Positions 1 to 5,874 of a DNA stretch of 8,752 nucleotides are shown piece after piece; position 1 is the stretch's first letter; every line of letters begins with the position of its first letter. Under the pieces are notes generated by a model. The model ran no database searches, was not told the DNA's origin, and saw only the letters and a program-made list of their open reading frames with translations. Location: the NCBI GenBank assembly GCA_030425715.1, contig JAUIAA010000075.1, positions 1-8,752 of the forward strand, read 5' to 3'. A program made the translations under genes and the position numbers. The stretch comes from Bacteroidia bacterium (GTDB taxonomy: Bacteria; Bacteroidota; Bacteroidia; Flavobacteriales; Flavobacteriaceae).

Positions 1-1
1 T

Positions 2-1156
2 ACGCGATTAACCCATAGTTTAGAAGTTTCAGTAGTGGCAAGAACCTTGGGTAGAATTGTTGGAAAACACTTACTTCAAAAATATCCTAACTTGCAAAAA
101 CTTGGATACCAAGTAAACGATTTTGGAGCTATCGTTGCGGCCGCTGCCATTTCGCATGATATTGGTAACCCTCCTTTTGGACATAGCGGAGAAAAAGCCA
201 TTGGGGAGTATTTTAAAAGCGGAAAAGGATTGGTATTCAAGCCCGAGCTTAGCGATGCACAATGGCAAGATTTAATTGATTTTGAAGGAAATGCCAATGG
301 TTTTAAAATATTAACCGAAAGCAAAAACAATATAGATGGCGGACTGCGATTATCTTATGCTACGCTAGGAGCTTTTATGAAGTATCCTAAAGAATCTTTG
401 CCTAAAAAACCTACCAATCATATAGTAGATAAAAAATATGGCGTATTTCAAAGCGAAGTGGCTTTTTTTGCTGAAGTTGCCAACGAACTAGGCTTGACCA
501 AAATTAGAGAAGGCAATTACCTAGCCTATAACCGCCATCCGTTGGCCTTTTTAGTAGAAGCTGCGGATGATATTTGCTATACTATTATTGATTTTGAAGA
601 TGGTATTAATCTAGGATTGATTTCTGAAGATTTTGCCTTAGAATATTTAATCAATTTGGTAAGAGATACTATCCATACCAAAAAATACCATGCTTTAAAA
701 AATACCAAAGACAGAATTAGCTATTTAAGAGCTTTGGCTATTGGAAATTTAATTCAAGAAGCTGCACAAATTTTTATTAAAAATGAAGATGCTATTTTAA
801 AAGGGACTTACCAACTTTCACTTTTAGAAAAAAGCAAATACGAAGCACAAATCAACGATATTTTAAAAATTAGTATAGAAAAAATATACAAAAGTAAAGA
901 AGTAGTTGAGAAAGAAATTGCTGGTTATCAAATAATTGCAGATTTACTACATGTATTTATTACCGCTACTAATCGTGTTTATAATAACAATTCGTCTAAT
1001 TATGATAAACTAATTCTATTATTATTACCAGAAAGTTATAGGGAAATTTCGAATGATTTGTATACTAGAATTTTAAATATTTGTAACCTTGTAGCCAACT
1101 TTTCTGATAGTTATGCTATTCTGTTACACAAAAAAATAAAGGGAATTGAAATTTAA
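2..1156 (+). CDS. dgt: dNTP triphosphohydrolase (dGTPase family), 5' end missing
   Basis: This is the C-terminal 384 residues of an HD-domain deoxynucleoside triphosphate triphosphohydrolase, a cytosolic enzyme that cleaves dNTPs (classically dGTP) to the nucleoside and triphosphate and so limits the dNTP pool. The frame is open to the left edge and already reads TRLTHSLEVS, so the GTG at 35 is internal and the true start lies outside the window; comparison with typical lengths suggests about 60 residues are missing. The metal ligands of the HD fold are visible: His5 (THS), His52-Asp53 (SHDIGNPPFGHSGE) and Asp189/Asp190 in EAADDICY, numbered from the first codon shown. The end (SDSYAILLHKKIKG) matches the family's usual GMTDxYAxxLYxxxxG tail only loosely, with the GMTD part altered. 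Its TAA overlaps the stop of the convergent DUF3078 gene. Family assignment is secure; the preferred nucleotide is not. Confidence 0.95.
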   Translation, partial: TRLTHSLEVSVVARTLGRIVGKHLLQKYPNLQKLGYQVNDFGAIVAAAAISHDIGNPPFGHSGEKAIGEYFKSGKGLVFKPELSDAQWQDLIDFEGNANGFKILTESKNNIDGGLRLSYATLGAFMKYPKESLPKKPTNHIVDKKYGVFQSEVAFFAEVANELGLTKIREGNYLAYNRHPLAFLVEAADDICYTIIDFEDGINLGLISEDFALEYLINLVRDTIHTKKYHALKNTKDRISYLRALAIGNLIQEAAQIFIKNEDAILKGTYQLSLLEKSKYEAQINDILKISIEKIYKSKEVVEKEIAGYQIIADLLHVFITATNRVYNNNSSNYDKLILLLLPESYREISNDLYTRILNICNLVANFSDSYAILLHKKIKGIEI

Positions 1157-2436
1157 AAACTAAACGCTACACCAATATTTAAGGCTTGTTTAAATTGTAC
1201 TCTTGCACCTAAAGTTTCTAACTGGCCATCGCCATTGGTATCTTCTTTGTATTTAATATCGTCATCGTAAACTAGCTGGGTTCCAATATTTGCATTGATC
1301 CATTTATTAACGGTGAGCTTTAAATTAAATATCCAGTCTACATCAATATTTCCAAAGTTATTTACATAATCTGTATATAAACTTAACCTATTGTTCATTA
1401 CCACGTTCTTCCATAACTTTTTCTCCCAAGAACTCTCTACAAAAATACCAAATTCGTTTCTCGCATTATGCCCAGGTTCTACACCAAAAGCTCCATCATT
1501 TGATAAGGTTTCATCCATAACAAAGGTCGATTTTAAGGTAAGTGGAGAAAGGTAGACTGAAAATTGTTGTTTTTTTAAATTATACTCTGTTCCTGCTCCA
1601 AAATACAAATAAGCTGGGGCAAAAAATCGCGATATAGGATTGTCAGTATCAGGATATTTATAACCATCTGTAAGCTGGGTATTAAAACTAAATTTAGCGG
1701 AATAATACCAATTAGAAATGGTATCTCTTCTATAACCAAAAGTAGAGTTTATTTGCACCTTATCATCCGTTTTTCTAGTGCCTTTATCTTCGGTAACATT
1801 TAATCCATAGTTTACAAATATTTCATTATTCCAAAGTGTATAAAGTTTTTGAAATTTCCTAATCATAGAAAAGCGCAAAAGTCCGGCTATATTGTTTTCT
1901 CCCCCCGCACTCCAATTGGCAAATGCAGCTTCGTTAATTGCTAGTCCTATTTTATTTTCTCTTTTCCACCAAACTGGTTCTGCAGCCATTTTTGTTGAAT
2001 CTATATGTATGGGTCTAACTTGATTTGCAATTTTAAGGGTGTCAAATCCATATTTTCTTTTGGCTTTGATAAATCTTTCTTTTTTTGGTAAAGGCACATA
2101 AGTACTATCGTTCGTTAGTTTATTTACAAATAACCTGTAGCGCCTTTTAAAAATTGTGTCTTTTGCAACTGTGTCGTAAGAAATATCGTAATAAGGTGAT
2201 AGTAAGGAGTCTAACAATGATTTTCTAATGCGCACCAATTTTTCCACCTTACTAGAATCTAAAGTTTGAACAATAAAAGTAGTATCAATTATTTGGCGTA
2301 GGTGTTTTGGGCTTTCAATTTTAGTATTGGTTAATAAGGTGTCTATTTTTTTTGAGGGCGCAATAGAGTCTGTGATTTGAGCTTGCATTAGGGAAAAGCA
2401 AAAAAATCCAATAAAAATTGACAAATAAAATCTCAT
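1153..2436 (-). CDS. DUF3078 family outer-membrane beta-barrel protein
   Basis: Predicted exported protein of 427 residues, function unknown. The ATG at 2436 is preferred over a GTG three codons upstream because it gives a clean signal peptide: MRF, a hydrophobic stretch to about residue 16, and cleavage near MQA/Q at 19-20. Residues 20-150 are a polar, Thr/Lys-rich stretch. From about 156 the DUF3078 signature appears: WWKRENKIG followed by NEAAFANWSAGGEN at 168-181. The rest shows alternating aromatic/polar strands typical of a beta-barrel, and the protein ends in GVAFSF, a C-terminal phenylalanine as expected of a BAM-dependent outer-membrane protein. A DTNGDGQLE stretch at 399-407 resembles a calcium-binding loop. 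It lies 85 bp downstream of dxs on the same strand and may have its own promoter. Family placement is from the motif; the outer-membrane location is inferred. Confidence 0.85.
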   Translation of the reverse strand: MRFYLSIFIGFFCFSLMQAQITDSIAPSKKIDTLLTNTKIESPKHLRQIIDTTFIVQTLDSSKVEKLVRIRKSLLDSLLSPYYDISYDTVAKDTIFKRRYRLFVNKLTNDSTYVPLPKKERFIKAKRKYGFDTLKIANQVRPIHIDSTKMAAEPVWWKRENKIGLAINEAAFANWSAGGENNIAGLLRFSMIRKFQKLYTLWNNEIFVNYGLNVTEDKGTRKTDDKVQINSTFGYRRDTISNWYYSAKFSFNTQLTDGYKYPDTDNPISRFFAPAYLYFGAGTEYNLKKQQFSVYLSPLTLKSTFVMDETLSNDGAFGVEPGHNARNEFGIFVESSWEKKLWKNVVMNNRLSLYTDYVNNFGNIDVDWIFNLKLTVNKWINANIGTQLVYDDDIKYKEDTNGDGQLETLGARVQFKQALNIGVAFSF

Positions 2437-2453
2437 GCTATACACTTATTCTG

Positions 2454-2484
2454 CGAAACTATATTAATTTTTACTTTTTAACAA
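2454..2484 (-). promoter_or_regulatory. candidate Bacteroidota-type promoter for the DUF3078 gene
   Basis: Read on the minus strand, TAGTTTCG (2461-2454) matches the -7 consensus TAnnTTTG at five of six fixed positions. It is preceded by TTG (2484-2482) with a 20-nt spacer, within the usual range for the -33 element. This would give a leader of roughly 10-15 nt before the ATG at 2436. The -33 TTG lies inside one arm of a 10-bp inverted repeat. AT-rich DNA yields such matches by chance, so this is tentative. Confidence 0.4.
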
Positions 2485-2512
2485 TTATCGCTTCTCTGTT
2501 TCTTGTTAAAAA
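2475..2512. repeat. 10-bp perfect inverted repeat between dxs and the DUF3078 gene
   Basis: TTTTTAACAA at 2475-2484 is the exact reverse complement of TTGTTAAAAA at 2503-2512, with 18 nt between them. The dyad begins 9 nt beyond the dxs stop codon and covers the putative -33 element of the downstream gene. It could be an operator or an mRNA 3'-end hairpin. A canonical intrinsic terminator is unlikely: the stem is almost all A/T, the loop is large, and no uninterrupted U tract follows on the minus strand. Confidence 0.55.
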
Positions 2513-2521
2513 TTCACATTA

Positions 2522-4300
2522 CTATGAATTTAACATTTTTAATATGCTTTTTTTAATAGATTCGTAATCTAAATTAGCTTCCTTATAAACAGCACTTACC
2601 GACCCGTGTTCAATAAATCTATCGGGAATTCCCAATATTTTTACCTCTTTATTTTTAAACTTATTGCTATTTGAAAACTCTAATACAGCACTACCAAATC
2701 CACCAACAATTGTGCCATCTTCTACCGTTATTATTTTATGAAATTTATGAAAAATATTATGTAATAAATCTTCATCTAAAGGTTTTATAAAACGCATGTG
2801 GTATAGAGCAACGCTATCCAAAGGCAAATCATGAACCATTTTTTTCACCACCGTGCCAATCGTTCCAACAGATAGTACTGCTACTTTATTTCCATTGCAT
2901 AATTGTATTCCTTTTCCAAAAGGGATTTTTTGAAATTCTTGTTGCCAATTCACTATTTCCCCTCTTCCTCTTGGATATCTAATTGCTAACGGAAAATCAA
3001 TACCCAACTGTGCGGTATACATCATATTTCTTAATTCCACCTCATTTAAGGGAGCGAAAATTACCATATTTGGAATCAATCGCAAGTAAGCAATATCGAA
3101 AACTCCGTGGTGGGTAGCACCATCTTCGCCTACCAAACCTGCTCTATCCACACAAAAAATAACCGGTAATTTTTGCAAGGCTACATCATGAATAATCTGG
3201 TCGTATGCTCTTTGTAAAAAAGTAGAATAAATAACACAAAATGGCATACCTCCTTGCGTAGCTATTCCGGCAGATAAAGTTACAGCATGTTGCTCGGCTA
3301 TACCAACATCAAATGCCCTATCGGGAAATTTTTCAATCATGTATTTTAATGAACTTCCTGTTGGCATGGCGGGGGTAATTCCAATAATTTTTTTGTTCTT
3401 ATCAGCTAACTCAACCAAAGTGTGACCAAAAACATCTTGAAATTTAGGGGCTAAATTTTCTTCAGAAGAAGAAATTAATTCCCCTGATTTACTATCAAAA
3501 TTTCCTGGTGCATGGTAGGTAATTTGGTCTTGTTCTGCCTGTTTTAAACCTTTCCCTTTTTTGGTAATTACATGTAAAAACTTTGGCCCTTTAATTTGTT
3601 TTAATTTTTCTAAAGTAGCGCATAAGGCATTTAGATCATGGCCATCAATTGGACCGAAATAAGTAAAATTTAAGGCCTCAAATATATTCTTTTGGGTAGC
3701 TTCTTTATTTTTTTTTACAGAGGTTAAATATTTTTTTAGTGCGCCTACATTAGGGTCAATACCCATTTCGTTATCATTTAAAATAATTAACAAATTAGAC
3801 TTTGCCACTCCTGCATGGTTCAACCCTTCAAATGCCATACCACTTGCAATACTGGCATCTCCAATAACTGCTATATGGTGTTTTTCAATAGCTCCATTCA
3901 ATCGCGAAGCTATTGCCATACCCAATGCTGCTGAAATGGAGGTAGATGAATGTCCAACACCAAAGGTGTCATAAATACTTTCCGATCTTTTCGGGAAACC
4001 AGAAATACCACCAAACTGCCTATTGGTATGAAAAACATCTTTTCTTCCAGTTAAAATTTTATGCGGATAGGCTTGGTGACCAACATCCCAAACCAATAAA
4101 TCATTAGGGGTATCAAAAATATAGTGCAACGCAATTGTCAATTCTACCACCCCTAAGCTTGCGCCTAAATGACCTTTTTTTACAGAAATAATATCAATAA
4201 TAAAGGCTCGTAATTCTTTAGCCAAAGGAGCTAAATCATCAAAAGGCAAGGCTCTTAAATCGTCTAAATTGTTGATATGTTGTAAATGATTTTTTTTCAC
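2522..4300 (-). CDS. dxs: 1-deoxy-D-xylulose-5-phosphate synthase
   Basis: Thiamine-diphosphate enzyme that condenses pyruvate with glyceraldehyde 3-phosphate to give DXP, the first step of the MEP isoprenoid pathway and also a precursor for thiamine and pyridoxal. With the GTG start at 4300 it has 592 residues, close to what I would expect for Bacteroidota. Visible motifs are GHLGASLGVVELTIALH (about 43-59), WDVGHQAYPHKILTGR, GVGHSSTS, the TPP/Mg site GDASIASGMAFEGLNHAG ending in NDN (147-177), FDVGIAEQH with catalytic Glu336, and EDGATHHG with active-site His397/398. The frame stays open upstream to 4432, but those residues do not resemble a Dxs N-terminus and would run 72 nt into the divergent murI. 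GTG 4300 gives the expected start, followed by LDDLRAL and LAKELRAFIIDI. The GTG lies only 5 nt past a perfect -7 element, so the transcript may be leaderless. Confidence 0.96.
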   Translation of the reverse strand: MKKNHLQHINNLDDLRALPFDDLAPLAKELRAFIIDIISVKKGHLGASLGVVELTIALHYIFDTPNDLLVWDVGHQAYPHKILTGRKDVFHTNRQFGGISGFPKRSESIYDTFGVGHSSTSISAALGMAIASRLNGAIEKHHIAVIGDASIASGMAFEGLNHAGVAKSNLLIILNDNEMGIDPNVGALKKYLTSVKKNKEATQKNIFEALNFTYFGPIDGHDLNALCATLEKLKQIKGPKFLHVITKKGKGLKQAEQDQITYHAPGNFDSKSGELISSSEENLAPKFQDVFGHTLVELADKNKKIIGITPAMPTGSSLKYMIEKFPDRAFDVGIAEQHAVTLSAGIATQGGMPFCVIYSTFLQRAYDQIIHDVALQKLPVIFCVDRAGLVGEDGATHHGVFDIAYLRLIPNMVIFAPLNEVELRNMMYTAQLGIDFPLAIRYPRGRGEIVNWQQEFQKIPFGKGIQLCNGNKVAVLSVGTIGTVVKKMVHDLPLDSVALYHMRFIKPLDEDLLHNIFHKFHKIITVEDGTIVGGFGSAVLEFSNSNKFKNKEVKILGIPDRFIEHGSVSAVYKEANLDYESIKKSILKMLNS

Positions 4301-4305
4301 AAATA

Positions 4306-4336
4306 CAAAACTACGATTATCTTTGGTGCAAGCAAA
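4306..4336 (-). promoter_or_regulatory. Bacteroidota-type promoter for dxs
   Basis: On the minus strand TAGTTTTG (4313-4306) is an exact match to the -7 consensus TAnnTTTG. TTTG (4336-4333) sits 19 nt upstream, matching the -33 element. Transcription would begin a few bases beyond 4306, at or next to the GTG at 4300. Both boxes and the spacing fit, making this the best promoter candidate in the window. Confidence 0.6.
4318..4325 (+). promoter_or_regulatory. candidate -7 element of the murI promoter
   Basis: TATCTTTG is an exact match to TAnnTTTG, 35 bp before the murI ATG, which would leave a leader of about 30 nt. The expected -33 position (about 4294-4297) holds a T run instead of TTG, so the upstream element is weak. 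The box is only 4 bp from the oppositely oriented -7 element of dxs. Confidence 0.45.
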
Positions 4337-4339
4337 GAT
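4319..4339. promoter_or_regulatory. 21-bp dyad in the dxs/murI divergent promoter region
   Basis: ATCTTTG (4319-4325) and CAAAGAT (4333-4339) are perfect 7-bp inverted repeats around a 7-nt centre. One arm contains most of the murI -7 box and the other contains the dxs -33 box. Its size and symmetry would suit a dimeric regulator acting on both promoters, but it could also be a by-product of two TTTG promoter elements facing each other. No regulator is identified. Confidence 0.4.
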
Positions 4340-4360
4340 TAAAAACACGATCCTTCTACT

Positions 4361-5149
4361 ATGCAAGAAAGTCCGATTGGTATGTTTGACTCTGGAATTG
4401 GTGGTATTACCATTTACAAAGAGGTACATCAACTACTTCCAAACGAAAATATTATTTACTTAGCCGATAGTAAAAATGCCCCTTACGGGGAAAAATCTAA
4501 AAAGGAAATTATTGATTTTAGTATAAAAAACACAGAGTTACTTTTAAACAAAGGGTGCAAATTAATTGTTGTTGCTTGCAATACAGCCTCTACCAATGCC
4601 GTTGCTACTTTACGCGAAAAATACGATGTGCCATTTATACGGGTGCAGCCTGCTATAAAGCCTGCGGCATTGCAGTCTAAAACAAAAGTGATTGGAATTT
4701 TAGCAACAGAAGGAACTTTAAAAAGTGATTTGCTATGGGAAACCTCTCAAAAATTTGCGCAAGGAGTAACGGTTGTCAATCAAGTTGGAGATGGTTTGGT
4801 TGCATTAATAGAGTCTGGAAAAATATATTCTGATAAAATGACTGCTCTGCTAAAAAAATACACCTTTCCCATGCTTGAAAAAAATATGGATCAATTGGTG
4901 TTGGGTTGCACACATTACCCTTTACTTAGATCTCAAATACAAAAATTGGTTGGAAAGCATATAAATATTTTAGATTCGGGTGAAGCCATCGCGCGACAAA
5001 CTAAGGTAATTTTAACACAAGAAAATTTATTGAACAATAGCCAAGATAAAAGTATTCAGAAATTTTATAGCAACAAAAATTTAGAAATTTTACAGTATTT
5101 TATCAATCAAATCAACCCAAGCTTTAAAGCAGAAAAATTAGATTTTTAA
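4361..5149 (+). CDS. murI: glutamate racemase
   Basis: Cytosolic, cofactor-independent racemase that converts L-glutamate to D-glutamate for the peptidoglycan stem peptide. The 262 residues match the family's usual length. The two catalytic cysteines are present in their standard motifs: Cys73 in VVACNTAS and Cys183 in LGCTHYPLL, with His185 next to the latter. Asp10-Ser11 (GMFDSGIGG), the NAPYG loop (39-43) and Glu151 (ALIESG) complete the active site. The usual EPA(V/I)KPA segment reads QPAIKPA here, Gln96 replacing Glu. The ATG at 4361 gives the canonical IGMFDSG start. The gene is divergent from dxs and its TAA overlaps the ATG of the next gene by one base (TAATG), pointing to a two-gene operon with translational coupling. 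Confidence 0.96.
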   Translation: MQESPIGMFDSGIGGITIYKEVHQLLPNENIIYLADSKNAPYGEKSKKEIIDFSIKNTELLLNKGCKLIVVACNTASTNAVATLREKYDVPFIRVQPAIKPAALQSKTKVIGILATEGTLKSDLLWETSQKFAQGVTVVNQVGDGLVALIESGKIYSDKMTALLKKYTFPMLEKNMDQLVLGCTHYPLLRSQIQKLVGKHINILDSGEAIARQTKVILTQENLLNNSQDKSIQKFYSNKNLEILQYFINQINPSFKAEKLDF

Positions 5150-5597
5150 TGATGGTACAACCTTTTAATGACGAATATTTTATGCGAAAAGCTTTGCAAG
5201 AGAATTGGCTTTTGATAAAAACGAAGTGCCAATTGGTGCTGTAATTGTAAGTCAAGATAAAATAATTGCAAGAGCTCATAACCTTACCGAAACCCTAAAC
5301 GATGTAACTGCTCATGCCGAAATGCAGGCGTTTACAGCCGCCTCTGATTTTCTTGGCGGAAAATATTTAAAAAATTGTACGCTTTATGTTACTTTAGAAC
5401 CTTGCCAAATGTGTGCTGGGGCAAGCTATTGGACACAGATTGACAAAATAGTTTTTGGTGCTTTTGACAAACAAAGAGGATTTGAACATTTTAAAACTAC
5501 ACTACATCCAAAAACAAAAGTTATTGGCGGAATTTTAGAAGAAGAGTGCAGTACAATTATCCATAAATTTTTTATTGAAAAACGCAATTTAAATTAA
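5149..5597 (+). CDS. tadA: TadA-type tRNA adenosine / nucleoside deaminase, frameshifted near the 5' end
   Basis: Zinc-dependent deaminase of the TadA family, which normally converts A34 to inosine in tRNA-Arg(ACG). The zinc site and catalytic Glu are intact: TAHAEM (His at 5313-5315, Glu at 5319-5321) and LEPCQMC (two cysteines). The N-terminal helix is encoded in a different frame: ATG at 5149 or 5152 reads MVQPFNDEYFMRKALQE, then one base is missing around 5200-5204, and the family sequence resumes as LAFDKNEVPIGAVIV from the TTG at 5205. Uncorrected, the first frame stops at 5242-5244 after 31 residues, while the second needs the TTG start and gives 130 residues without the first helix. 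With one base restored the product is about 149 residues, normal for the family. The start overlaps the murI stop. The break may be a sequencing error or a real mutation. Family certain; tRNA role likely, as related deaminases act on free bases. Confidence 0.88.
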
Positions 5598-5809
5598 TCT
5601 TTCTTTTTATCGATATTTTTAAAAGAATAATCTTTAATATTCTTGTCTTTATACCGGTGGTAAATAAATAGTGGCATTAAAATAAAAGAAAGCACTAATA
5701 CTCCAACTCCAATAAATTTATCTCCCTCCTCACCTTGACTTTTTGTATAAAAACCAAAAACAATTAGTGCTAATACGATAAACAATATTATTTTTAATAC
5801 TATTTTCAT
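5594..5809 (-). CDS. small two-helix membrane protein of unknown function
   Basis: A 71-residue protein with no recognised enzymatic motif. Two hydrophobic segments (about 3-21 and 32-50) are joined by a short polar loop, YTKSQGEEGDK. A charged tail of about 20 residues is rich in Lys and Asp and starts with YHRYKDKN. By the positive-inside rule the tail and the Lys at residues 2 and 6 would be cytoplasmic, giving a hairpin with both ends inside. The overall pattern, including FYTKSQG and the VLMPLFIY-like second helix, resembles small hypothetical proteins I associate with Bacteroidota deaminase neighbourhoods; that is an impression, not a search result. It starts with ATG, has an exact TAnnTTTG box upstream, and its stop overlaps that of the convergent deaminase gene. 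It is likely real rather than a shadow, because it is on a strand with no competing gene. Confidence 0.75.
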   Translation of the reverse strand: MKIVLKIILFIVLALIVFGFYTKSQGEEGDKFIGVGVLVLSFILMPLFIYHRYKDKNIKDYSFKNIDKKKD

Positions 5810-5826
5810 GTTTTTAAATTAAAGCA

Positions 5827-5834
5827 CAAAATTA
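5827..5834 (-). promoter_or_regulatory. candidate -7 element for the small membrane protein gene
   Basis: On the minus strand TAATTTTG (5834-5827) matches TAnnTTTG exactly and lies 17 bp before the ATG at 5809. No TTG is found at the expected -33 spacing, so only half of the promoter is supported, and the region is very AT-rich. Confidence 0.3.
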
Positions 5835-5874
5835 CAAAAAATAGTATCTTTCTATGTTTTAAAATGGAATTGGT

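Noticed and set aside
71..330. Two minus-strand open frames inside dgt
   Set aside because: They lie opposite well-conserved dgt coding sequence, including the HD motif, and their products resemble no protein; they are shadows.
2437..2445. GTG start three codons upstream for the DUF3078 protein
   Set aside because: ATG 2436 gives a standard signal peptide and more room for the candidate promoter.
2475..2512. Intrinsic terminator after dxs
   Set aside because: The stem is A/T-rich with an 18-nt loop, and on the minus strand it is followed by GTAAAAAT rather than a U tract.
4301..4432. N-terminal extension of Dxs up to 4432
   Set aside because: The extra 44 residues do not resemble a Dxs N-terminus, would overlap murI by 72 nt and would span the divergent promoters. 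A GTG at 4348 is possible but also lies within the promoter region.
5195..5210. Programmed ribosomal frameshift in tadA
   Set aside because: No X-XXY-YYZ slippery heptamer, stimulatory Shine-Dalgarno-like sequence or obvious downstream structure is seen at the junction; TadA is not known for this.
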